A stretch of 64,000 nucleotides of DNA from Atherix ibis (lineage: Eukaryota; Arthropoda; Insecta; Diptera; Athericidae), in the NCBI GenBank assembly GCA_958298945.1, contig OY282608.1, positions 11,633,933-11,697,932 of the forward strand, given 5' to 3'. Both the position numbers and the translations under genes were made by a program. The notes below the pieces were generated by a model. That model saw only the letters and a list, made by a program, of their open reading frames with translations. It was not told the DNA's origin and made no database searches. This document shows, in pieces, positions 24,771-35,000 of the stretch (positions are counted from its first letter, which is position 1; each line of letters starts with the position of its first letter).

Positions 24771-24908
24771 TTGGTTTGTTGGTTTGTTGGTTTGTTGGTT
24801 TGTTGGTTTGTTGGTTTGTTGGTTTGTTGGTTTGTTGGTTTGTTGGTTTGTTGGTTTGTTGGTTTGTTGGTTTGTTGGTTTGTTGGTTTGTTGGTTTGTT
24901 GGTTTGTT
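24771..24908. repeat. Long pure run of the canonical octamer (138 bp)
   Basis: About 17 consecutive TTGTTGGT units occur here with no variant base. It is one of the two longest uninterrupted runs I noticed. Pure runs are the parts most prone to slippage. Confidence 0.85.
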
Positions 24909-26486
24909 AGTTTGTTTGCGTGTCTGTTTGTTGGCTTGTTGGTTTGTTGGTTTGTTGGTTTGTTGCTTTGTTCGTTTTTTGGTTTGTTGGCTTGTTGGTT
25001 TGTTCGTTTGTTGGTTTGTTGGTTACTTGGTTTATTGGTTTGTCGGTGTTTGTTGGTTTGTTCGTTTGTTGGTTTGTTGGTTTGTTCGTTTGTTGGTTTA
25101 TTGGTTTGTTCGTTTGTTCGTTTGTTGGTTTGTTGGTTTGTTGGTTTGTTGGCTTGTTGGCTTGTTGGTTTGTTGGTTTGTTGGTTTGTTGACTTGTTGG
25201 TTTGTTGGTTTGTTGGTTTGTTGGCTTGTTGGTTTTGTTGGCTTGTTGGTTTGTTAGTTTGTTGGTTTGTTGGTTTGTTGGTTTGTTTCTTTGTTGGTTT
25301 GTTGGTTTGTTGGTTTGTTGGTTTGTCGGTTTTTTGGTTTGTTGGCTTGTTGGTTTTTTGGTTTGTTGGTTTGTTGTTTTGTTGGCTTGTTGGTTTGTTG
25401 GTTTGTGTGTTTGTTGGTTTGTTGGTTTGTTGGTTTGTTGTTTTGCTGGCTTGTTGGTTTGTTGGTTTGTCCGTTTGTTGGTTTGTAGGTTTGTTGGTTT
25501 GTTGGTTTGTTGGCTTGCTGGTTTGTTGGTTTGTTGGTTTGTTGGTTTGTTGGTTTGTTGGTATGTTGGTTTGTTCGTTTGTTGGTTTGTTGGTTGTTTG
25601 GTTTGTTGGTTTGTTGGTTTGTTGGTTTGTTGGTTTGTTGGCTTATTGGCTTGTTGGTTTGTTGGTTTCTTCGTTTGTTGGTTTGTTGTTTTGTTGGATT
25701 GTTGGCTTGTTGGTTTGTTGGTTTGTTGGCTTGTTGGTTTGTTGGTTTTTTGGTTTGTTGGTTTGTTGGTTTGTTGGTTTGTTGGTTTGTTGGTTTGTTG
25801 GTTTGTTGGTTTGTTGGTTTGTTGGTTTGTTGGTTTGTTGGTTTGTTGGTTTGTTGGCTTGTTGGTTTGTTGGTTTGTTAGTTTGTTGGTGTGTTTGTTT
25901 GTTGGCTTGTTGGCTTGTTGGTTTGTTGGTTTGTTGGTTTGTTGGTTTGTTGGTTTGTTTCTTTGTTCGTTTTTTGGTTTGTTGGCTTGTTGGTTTGTTC
26001 TTTTGTTGGTTTGTTGGTTACTTGGTTTGTTGTTTTGTTGGATTGTTGGTTTGTTGGTTTGTTGGTTTGTTGGCTTGTTGGTTTGTTGGTTTTTTGGTTT
26101 GATCTTTTGTTGGTTTGTTGGTTACTTGGTTTGTTGTTTTGTTGGATTGTTGGTTTGTTGGCTTGTTGGTTTGTTGGTTTTTTGGTTTGTTGGTTTGTTG
26201 GTTTGTTGGTTTGTTGGTTTGTTGGTTTGTTGGTTTGTTGGTTTGTTGGTTTGTTGGTTTGTTGGTTTGTTGGTTTGTTGGTTTGTTTCTTTGTTCGTTT
26301 TTTGGTTTGTTGGCTTGTTGGTTTGTTCTTTTGTTGGTATGTTGGTTACTTGGTTTGTTGGTTTGTTGGTTTGTTGGTTTGTTGGTTTGTTGGTTTGTTG
26401 GTTTGTTGGTTTGTTCGTTTGTTGGTTTGTTGGTTGTTTGGTTTGTTGGTTTGTTAGTTTGTTGGTTTGTTGGTTTGTTGGTTTGT

Positions 26487-26726
26487 TGGCTTATTGGCTT
26501 GTTGGTTTGTTGGTTTGTTCGTTTGTTGGTTTGTTGTTTTGTTGGATTGTTGGTTTGTTGGTTTGTTAGTTTGTTCGTTTTTTGGTTTGTTGGTTTGTTG
26601 GTTTGTTGGCTTATTGGCTTGTTGGTTTGTTGGTTTGTTCGTTTGTTGGTTTGTTATTTTGTTGGATTGTTGGTTTGTTGGTTTGTTAGTTTGTTCGTTT
26701 TTTGGTTTGTTGGTTTGTTGGTTTCT
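26487..26726. repeat. Tandem duplication of a 120-bp cassette
   Basis: The ordered series GGCTTATTGGCTTG, CGTTTGTT, GTTTTGTT (or ATTTTGTT), GGATTGTT, AGTTTGTTCG and TTTTTTGG occurs from about 26,487 and again from about 26,607, 120 bp (15 units) later. The copies differ at one visible base: TTGTTGTTTTG in the first and TTGTTATTTTG in the second. Confidence 0.85.
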
Positions 26727-26751
26727 TGGCTTGTTGGTTTGTTGGTTTGTT

Positions 26752-27264
26752 GGTTGTTTTGTTTGTTGGTTTGTTGGTTGTTGGTTTGTTGGTTTGTTGG
26801 CTTATTGGCTTGTTGGTTTGTTGGTTTGTTGGTTTGTTGTTTTGTTGGATTGTTGGCTTGTAGGTTTGTTGGTTTGTTGGCTTGTTGGTTTGTTGGTTTT
26901 TTGGTTTGTTGGTTTGTTAGTTTGTTGGTTTGTTGGTTTATTGGTTTGTTGGTTTGTTGGTTTGTTCGTTTGTTGGTTTGTTGGTTTGTTGGTTTGTTGG
27001 TTTGTTGGTTTGTTGGTTTGTTGGTTTGTTAGTTTGTTAGTTTGTTTGCGTGTCTTTTTGTTGGCTTGTTGGTTTGTTGGTTTGTTGGTTTGTTGGTTTG
27101 TTGCTTTGTTCGTTTTTTGGTTTGTTGGCTTGTTGGTTTGTTCGTTTGTTGGTTTGTTGGTTACTTGGTTTATTGGTTTGTCGGTGTTTGTTGGTTGGTT
27201 CGTTTGTTGGTTTGTTGGTTTGTTCGTTTGTTGGTTTGTTGGTTTGTTGGTTTGTTGGTTTGTT
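26752..27264. repeat. 513-bp tandem duplication, copy 1
   Basis: It begins at GGTTGTTTTGTTTGTTGG and includes the distinctive TTGCGTGTCTTTTTG element near 27,046. All landmarks recur 513 bp downstream. The offset is one more than a multiple of eight. Confidence 0.88.
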
Positions 27265-27706
27265 GGTTGTTTTGTTTGTTGGTTTGTTGGTTGTTGGTTT
27301 GTTGGTTTGTTGGCTTATTGGCTTGTTGGTTTGTTGGTTTGTTGGTTTGTTGTTTTGTTGGATTGTTGGCTTGTAGGTTTGTTGGTTTGTTGGCTTGTTG
27401 GTTTGTTGGTTTTTTGGTTTGTTGGTTTGTTAGTTTGTTGGTTTGTTGGTTTATTGGTTTGTTGGTTTGTTGGTTTGTTCGTTTGTTGGTTTGTTGGTTT
27501 GTTGGTTTGTTGGTTTGTTGGTTTGTTGGTTTGTTGGTTTGTTAGTTTGTTAGTTTGTTTGCGTGTCTTTTTGTTGGCTTGTTGGTTTGTTGGTTTGTTG
27601 GTTTGTTGGTTTGTTGCTTTGTTCGTTTTTTGGTTTGTTGGCTTGTTGGTTTGTTCGTTTGTTGGTTTGTTGGTTACTTGGTTTATTGGTTTGTCGGTGT
27701 TTGTTG
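27265..27706. repeat. 513-bp tandem duplication, copy 2 (truncated)
   Basis: It repeats 26752-27193 with no difference that I could see by eye, including TTGCGTGTCTTTTTG near 27,559 and TCGGTGTTTG at 27694. After about 27,706 it continues into a GGCTTGTT cassette, whereas copy 1 continues into GGTTCGTTTG. Confidence 0.85.
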
Positions 27707-28400
27707 GCTTGTTGGCTTGTTGGTTTGTTGGTTTGTTGACTTGTTGGTTTGTTGGCTTGTTGGTTTTGTTGGCTTGTTGGTTTGTTGGTTTGTTGGTTTG
27801 TTTCTTTGTTGGTTTGTTGGTTTGTTGGTTTGTTGGTTTGTCGGTTTTTTGGTTTGTTGGCTTGTTGGTTTTTTGGTTTGTTGGTTTGTTGGTTTGTTGG
27901 CTTGTTGGTTTGTTGGTTTGTGTGTTTGTTGGTTTGTTGGTTTGTTGGTTTGTTGGTTTGCTGGCTTGTTGGTTTGTTGGTTTGTTCGTTTGTTGGCTTG
28001 TGGGTTTGTTGGTTTTGTTGGTTTGTTTGCTTGTTAGTTTGTTGTTTTGTTGGTTTGTTGGTATGTTGGTTTGTTCGTTTGTTGGTTTGTTGGTTGTTTG
28101 GTTTGTTGGTTTGTTGGTTTGTTGGTTTGTTGGTTTGTTGGCTTATTGGCTTGTTGGTTTGTTGGTTTGTTCGTTTGTTGGTTTGTTGTTTTGTTGGATT
28201 GTTGGCTTGTTGGTTTGTTGGTTTGTTGGCTTGTTGGTTTGTTGGTTTTTTGGTTTGTTGATTTGTTGGTTTGTTGGTTTGTTGGTTTGTTGGTTTGTTG
28301 GTTTGTTGGTTTGTTGGTTTGTTGGTTTGTTGGCTTGTTGGTTTGTTGGTTTGTTAGTTTGTTGGTGTGTTTGTTTGTTGGCTAGTTGGCTTGTTGGTTT

Positions 28401-31400
28401 GTTGGTTTGTTGTTTTGTTGGTTTGTTGGTTTGTTGGTTTGTTGGTTTGTTCGTTTGTTCGTTTGTTGGTTTGTTGGTTTGTTGGCTTGTTGGTTTGTCG
28501 GTTTTTTGGTTTGTTGGTTTGTTGGTTTGTTGGTTTGTTGGTTTGTTGGTTTGTTGGTTTGTTGGTTTGTTGGTTTGTTGGCTTGTTGGCTTGTTGGTTT
28601 GTTGGTTTGTTAGTTTGTTTGGGTGTTTGTTGGTTGGCTTGGTGGCTTGTTGGTTTGTTGGTTTGTTGGTTTGTTGGTTTGTTGCTTTGTTCGTTTTTTG
28701 GTTTGTTGGCTTGTTGGTTTGTTCGTTTGTTGGTTTGTTGGTTTGTTGGTTTGTTGGTTTGTTGGTTTGTTGGTTTGTTGGTTTGTTGGTTTGTTGGTTT
28801 GTTGGTTTGTTGGTTTGTTGGTTTGTTGGTTTGTTGGTTTGTTCGTTTGTTGCTTTGTTGGTTTGTTCGTTTGTTGGTTTGTTGGCTTGTTGGCTTGTTG
28901 GTTTGTTGGTTTGTTGACTTGTTGGTTTGTTGGTTTGTTGGCTTGTTGGTTTTGTTGGTTTGTTGGTTTGTTGGTTTGTTGGTTTGTTGGTTTGTTGGTT
29001 TGTTGGTTTGTTGGTTTGTTGGTTTTCTGGCTTGTTGGTTTGCTGGTTTGTTCGTTTTTGGTTTGTAGGTTTGTTGGTTTGTTGGCTTGTTGGCTTGTTG
29101 GTTTGTTGGTTTGTTGGTTTGTTGGTTTGTTGGCTTGTTGGTTTGTTGGTTTTGTTGGTTTGTTGGTTTGTTGGTTTGTTGGTTTGTTGGTATGTTGGTT
29201 TGTTCGTTTGTTGGTTTGTTGGTTGTTTGGTTTGTTGGTTTTGTTGGTTTGTTGGTTTGTTGGTTTGTTGGTTTGTTGGTTTGTTGGAATGTTAGTTTGT
29301 TCGTTTGTTGGTTTGTTGGTTGTTTGGTTTGTTGGTTTGTTGGTTTGTTGACTTGTTGGTTTGTTGGTTTGTTGGCTTATTGGCTTGTTGGTTTGTTGGT
29401 TTGTTCGTTTGTTGGTTTGTTGGTTTGTTGTTTTGTTGGATTGTTGGCTTGTTGGTTTGTTGGTTTGTTGGTTTGTTGGTTTGTTGGTTTTTTGGTTTGT
29501 TGATTTGTTGGTTTGTTGGTTTGTTGGTTTGTTGGTTTTTTGGTTTGTTGGTTTGTTGGTTTGTTGGGTTGTTGGTTTGTTGGTTTGTTGGTTTGTTGGT
29601 TTGTTCGTTTGTTGGTTTGTTGGTTTGTTGGCTTGTTGGATTGTTGGTTTGTTGGCTTGTTGGTTTGTTGGTTTGTTAGTTTGTTGGTGTGTTTGTTTGT
29701 TGGCTTGTTGGCTTGTTGGTTTGTTGGTTTGTTGGTTTGTTGCTTTGTTCGTTTTTTTGTTTGTTTGCTTGTTGGTTTGTTCGTTTGTTGGTTTGTTCGT
29801 TTCTTGGTTTGTTGGTTACTTGGTTTGTTGGTTTGTTGGTTTGTTGGTTTGTTGGTTTGTTGGTTTGTTGGTTTGTTGGTTTGTTGGTTTGTTGGTTTGT
29901 TGGTTTGTTGGTTTGTTGGTTTGTTGGTTTGTTGGTTTGTTGGTTTGTTGGTTTGTTGGTTTTTTGGTTTGTTGGCTTGTTGGCTTTTGGTTTGTTGGTT
30001 TGTTGGCTTGTTGGTTTGTTGGTTTGTTGGCTTGTTGGTTTGTTGGCTTGTTGGTTTGTTCGTTTGTTGGTTTGTTGATTTGTTGGTTTGTTCGTTTGTT
30101 CGTTTGTTGGTTTGTTCGTTTGTGGGTTTGTTGGTTTTTTGGTTTGTTGGTTTTTGGTTTGTTGGCTTTTTGGTTTGTTGGTTTGTTGGTTTGCTGGCTT
30201 GTTGGTTTGTTGGTTTGTTGGTTTGTTTGTTTGTTGGTTTGTTTGTTTGTTGGTTTGTTGGTTTATTGGTTTGTTGGTTTGTTGGTTTGTTGGTTTGTTG
30301 GATTGTTGGTTTTTTGGTTTGTTGGTTTGTTGGTTTGTTGGTTTTGTTGGCTGGTTTTTTTGTTGGTTTGTTGGTTTGTCGGTTTGTTTCTTTGTTGGTT
30401 TGTTGGTTTGTTGGTTTGTTGGTTTGTTGGTTTGTTGGTTTGTTGGTTTGTTGGTTTGTTGGCTTGTTGGTTTTTTGGTTTGTTGGTTTGTATCTTTGTT
30501 GGTTTTTTGGTTTGTAGGTTCGTTCGTTTGTTGGTTTGTTGGTTTGTTGGTTTGTTGGTTTGTTGGTTTGTTGGTTTGTTGATTTGTTCGTTTTTTGGTT
30601 TGTTGGTTTGTTGGTTTGTTGGTTTGTTGGCTCGTTGGTTTGTTGGTTTGTTGGTTATTTGGTTTGTTGTTTTGTTGGTTTGTTGGTTTGTTGGTTGGTT
30701 GGCTTATTGGCTTGTTGGTTTGTTGGTTTGTTCGTTTGTTGGTTTGTTGGTTTGTTGTTTTGTTGGATTGTTGGATTGTTGGTTTGTTGGTTTGTTGGCT
30801 TGTTGGTTTGTTGGTTTTTTGGTTTGTTGGTTTGTTGGTTTGTCGGTTTGTTGGTTTGTTGGTTTGTTGGTTTGTTGGTTTGTTGGCTTGTTGGTTTGTT
30901 GGTTTGTTGGTTGTTTGGTTTGTTGGTTTGTTGGTTTGTTGTTTTGTTGGTTTGTTGGTTTGTTGGCTTGTTGGCTTGTTGGTTTGTTGGTTTGTTAGTT
31001 TGTTTGGGTGTTTGTTGGTTGGCTTGTTGGCTTGTTGGTTTGTTGGTTTGTTGGTTTGTTGGTTTGTTGCTTTGTTCGTTTTTTGGTTTGTTGGCTTGTT
31101 GGTTTGTTCGTTTGTTGGTTTGTTGGTTTGTTGGTTTGTTGGTTTGTTGGTTTGTTGGTTTGTTGGTTTGTTGGTTTGTTGGTTTGTTGGTTTGTTGGTT
31201 TGTTGAATTGTTGGTTTGTTCGTTTGTTGCTTTGTTGGTTTGTTCGTTTGTTGGTTTGTTGGCTTGTTGGCTTGTTGGTTTGTTGGTTTGTTGACTTGTT
31301 GGTTTGTTGGTTTGTTGGCTTGTTGGTTTTGTTGGTTTGTTGGTTTGTTGGTTTGTTGGTTTGTTGGTTTGTTGGTTTGTTGGTTTGTTGGTTTGTTGGT

Positions 31401-34400
31401 TTGTTGGTTTTCTGGCTTGTTGGTTTGCTGGTTTGTTCGTTTTTGGTTTGTAGGTTTGTTGGGCTTGTTGGCTTGTTGGTTTGTTGGTTTGTTGGTTTGT
31501 TGGTTTGTTGGCTTGTTGGTTTGTTGGTTTTGTTGGTTTGTTGGTTTGTTGGTTTGTTGGTTTGTTGGTATGTTGGTTTGTTCGTTTGTTGGTTTGTTGG
31601 TTGTTTGGCTTGTTGGTTTTGTTGGTTTGTTGGTTTGTTGGTTTGTTGGTTTGTTGGTTTGTTGGAATGTTGGTTTGTTCGTTTGTTGGTTTGTTGGTTG
31701 TTTGGTTTGTTGGTTTGTTGGTTTGTTGACTTGTTGGTTTGTTGGGTTGTTGGCTTATTGGCTTGTTGGTTTGTTGGTTTGTTCATTTGTTGGTTTGTTG
31801 GTTTGTTGGTTTGTTGTTTTGTTGGATTGTTGGCTTGTTGGTTTGTTGGTTTGTTGGTTTGTTGGTTTGTTGGTTTTTTGGTTTGTTGGTTTGTTGGTTT
31901 GTTGGTTTGTTGGTTTGTTGGTTTTTTGGTTTGTTGGTTTGTTGGTTTGTTGGGTTGTTGGTTTGTTGGTTTGTTGGTTTGTTTGTTTGTTGGTTTGTTG
32001 GTTTGTTGGTTTGTTGGCTTGTTGGTTTGTTGGTTTGTTGGCTTGTTAGTTTGTTGGTTTGTTAGTTTGTTGGTGTGTTTGTTTGTTGGCTTGTTGGCTT
32101 GTTGGTTTGTTGGTTTGTTGGTTTGTTGCTTTGTTCGTTTTTTTGTTTGTTTGCTTGTTGGTTTGTTCGTTTGTTGGTTTGTTCGTTTGTTGGTTTGTTG
32201 GTTACTTGGTTTGTTGGTTTGTTGGTTTGTTGGTTTGTTGGTTTGTTGGTTTGTTGGTTTGTTGGTTTGTTGGTTTGTTGGTTTGTTGGTTTGTTGGTTT
32301 GTTGGTTTGTTGGTTTTTTGGTTTGTTGGCTTGTTGGCTTGTTGGTTTGTTGGTTTGTTGGCTTGTTGGTTTGTTGGTTTGTTGGCTTGTTGGTTTGTTG
32401 GCTTGTTGGTTTGTTCGTTTGTTGGTTTGTTGATTTGTTGGTTTGTTCGTTTATTCGTTTGTTGGTTTGTTCGTTTGTGGGTTTGTTGGTTTGTTGGTTT
32501 GTTGGTTTTTGGTTTGTTGGCTTTTTGGTTTGTTGGTTTGTTGGTTTGCTGGCTTGTTGGTTTGTTGGTTTGTTGGTTTGTTTGTTTGTTGGTTTGTTTG
32601 TTTGTTGGTTTGTTGGTTTATTGGTTTGTTGGTTTGTTGGTTTGTTGGTTTGTTGGATTGTTGGTTTTTTGGTTTGTTGGTTTGTTGGTTTGTTGGTTTT
32701 GTTGGCTGGTTTTTTTGTTGGTTTGTTGGTTTGTCGGTTTGTTTCTTTGTTGGTTTGTTGGTTTGTTGGTTTGTTGGTTTGTTGGTTTGTTGGTTTGTTG
32801 GTTTGTTGGTTTGTTGGCTTGTTGGTTTTTTGGTTTGTTGGTTTGTATCTTTGTTGGTTTTTTGGTTTGTAGGTTCGTTCGTTTGTTGGTTTGTTGGTTT
32901 GTTGGTTTGTTGGTTTGTTGGTTTGTTGGTTTGTTGGTTTGTTGATTTGTTCGTTTTTTGGTTTGTTGGTTTGTTGGTTTGTTGGTTTGTTGGCTCGTTG
33001 GTTTGTTGGTTTGTTGGTTATTTGGTTTGTTGTTTTGTTGGTTTGTTGGTTTTTTGGTTGGTTGGCTTATTGGCTTGTTGGTTTGTTGGTTTGTTCGTTT
33101 GTTGGTTTGTTGGTTTGTTGTTTTGTTGGATTGTTGGATTGTTGGTTTGTTGGTTTGTTGGTTTGTTGGCTTGTTGGTTTTTTGGTTTTTTGGTTTGTTG
33201 GTTTGTTGGTTTGTCGGTTTGTTGGTTTGTTGGTTTGTTGGTTTGTTGGTTTGTTGGCTTGTTGGTTTGTTGGTTTGTTGGTTGTTTGGTTTGTTGGTTT
33301 GTTGGTTTGTTGGTTTGTTGGTTTGTTCGTTTGTTGGTTTGTTGGTTTGATGTTTTGTTGGATTGTTGGATTGTTGGTTTGTTGGTTTGTTGGTTTGTTG
33401 GCTTGTTGGTGTGTTGGTTTTTTGGTTTGTTGGTTTGTTGGTTTGGTGGTTTGTTGGTTTGTTGGTTTGTTGGTTTGTTGGTTTATTGGTTTGTTGGTTT
33501 GTTGGCTTGTTGGTTTGTTGGTTTGTTGGTTTGTTGCTTTGTTCGTTTTTTTGTTTGTTTGCTTGTTGGTTTGTTCGTTTGTTGGTTTGTTCGTTTGTTG
33601 GTTTGTTGGTTATTTGGTTTGTTGGTTTGTTGGTTTGTTGGTTTGTTGGTTTGTTGGTTTGTTGGTTTGTTGGTTTGTTGGTTTGTTGGTTTGTTGGTTT
33701 GTTGGTTTGTTGGTTTGTTGGTTTGTTGGTTTTTTGGCTTGTTGGCTTGTTGGTTTGTCGGTTTGTTGGCTTGTTGGTTTGTTGGTTTGTTGGCTTGTTG
33801 GTTTGTTGGCTTGTTGGTTTGTTCGTTTGTTGGTTTGTTGATTTGTTGGTTTGTTCGTTTGTTCGTTTGTTGGTTTGTTCGTTTGTGGGTTTGTTGGTTT
33901 TTTGGTTTGTTGGTTTTTGGTTTGTTGGCTTTTTGGTTTGTTGGTTTGTTGGTTTGCTGGCTTGTTGGTTTGTTGGTTTGTTGGTTTGTTTGTTTGTTGG
34001 TTTGTTTGTTTGTTGGTTTGTTGGTTTATTGGTTTGTTGGTTTGTTGGTTTGTTGGTTTGTTGGTTTGTTGGATTGTTGGTTTTTTGGTTTGTTGGTTTG
34101 TTGGTTTGTTGGTTTTGTTGGCTGGTTTTTTTGTTGGTTTGTTGGTTTGTCGGTTTGTTTCTTTGTTGGTTTGTTGGTTTGTTGGTTTGTTGGTTTGTTG
34201 GTTTGTTGGTTTGTTGGTTTGTTGGTTTGTTGGCTTGTTGGTTTTTTGGTTTGTTGGTTTGTATCTTTGTTGGTTTTTTGGTTTGTAGGTTCGTTCGTTT
34301 GTTGGTTTGTTGGTTTGTTGGTTTGTTGGTTTGTTGGTTTGTTGGTTTGTTGGTTTGTTGGTTTGTTGATTTGTTCGTTTTTTGGTTTGTTGGTTTGTTG

Positions 34401-35000
34401 GTTTGTTGGTTTGTTGGCTCGTTGGTTTGTTGGTTTGTTGGTTATTTGGTTTGTTGTTTTGTTGGTTTGTTGGTTTGTTGGTTGGTTGACTTATTGGCTT
34501 GTTGGTTTGTTGGTTTGTTCGTTTGTTGGTTTGTTGGTTTGTTGTTTTGTTGGAGTGTTGGATTGTTGGTTTGTTGGTTTGTTGGTTTGTTGGCTTGTTG
34601 GTTTGTTGGTTTTTTGGTTTGTTGGTTTGTTGGTTTGTCGGTTTGTTGGTTTGTTGGTTTGTTGGTTTGTTGGTTTGTTGGCTTGTTGGTTTGTTGGTTT
34701 GTTGGTTGTTTGGTTTGTTGGTTTGTTGGTTTGTTGGTTTGTTGGTTTGTTCGTTTGTTGGTTTGTTGGTTTGATGTTTTGTTGGATTGTTGGATTGTTG
34801 GTTTGTTGGTTTGTTGGTTTGTTGGCTTGTTGGTGTGTTGGTTTTTTGGTTTGTTGGTTTGTTGGTTTGGTGGTTTGTTGGTTTGTTGGTTTGTTGGTTT
34901 GTTGGTTTATTGGTTTGTTGGTTTGTTGGCTTGTTGGTTTGTTGGTTTGTTAGTTTGTTTCTGTGTTTGTTTGTTGGCTTGTTGGCTTATTGGTTTGTTG
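28401..35000. repeat. HOR domain with 2.36-2.39 kb and 1.41-1.42 kb offsets
   Basis: Landmarks repeat at 28623 and 31008 (2,385 bp), 29689 and 32075 (2,386 bp), and 30088 and 32443 (2,355 bp). A shorter copy then follows, with 32443 to 33851 (1,408 bp) and 33363 to 34787 (1,424 bp), as if about 0.95 kb had been lost. Domain markers include GGTTTTCTGG (about 29,022 and 31,405), GGCTGGTTTTTTTG (about 30,349, 32,703 and 34,119) and GGCTCGTTGG (about 30,629, 32,993 and 34,416). Confidence 0.82.
29820..29962. repeat. Long pure run of the canonical octamer (about 143 bp)
   Basis: Nearly 18 consecutive canonical units occur without a variant, starting right after a GGTTACTTGG element and ending at a GGTTTTTT unit. 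It is the longest pure run I noticed. Confidence 0.85.

Larger units (their letters stand above)
12323..27694. repeat. Zone carrying the TCGGTGTTTG marker
   Basis: The marker TCGGTGTTTG, a contracted unit with a T-to-C change, starts at 12323, 14942, 16306, 16565, 16672, 17804, 19658, 21127, 22857, 23581, 25043, 27181 and 27694. I did not see it elsewhere in the window. It usually follows GGTTTATT and precedes CGTTTGTT units. Its restriction to 15 kb shows that this part of the array has been homogenised separately from the flanks. Confidence 0.82.
14501..28400. repeat. HOR domain with 1.3-1.7 kb copies
   Basis: Copies are built from one ordered set of cassettes: a GGTTTTGTT 9-mer unit followed by TTTCTTTG; GGTATGTT followed by CGTTTGTT and GGTTGTTTGG; GGCTTATTGGCTTG followed by GTTTTGTTGGATTG; then a TTGCGTGTCTG or TTGCGTATCTG element followed by TTGCTTTGTTCG and GGTTACTTGG. 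Offsets between like landmarks include 1,674 bp (15093 to 16767), 1,429-1,469 bp (19251 to 20680, 19559 to 21028) and 1,462 bp (23581 to 25043). Copy lengths vary because whole cassettes are lost or duplicated. Confidence 0.8.
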
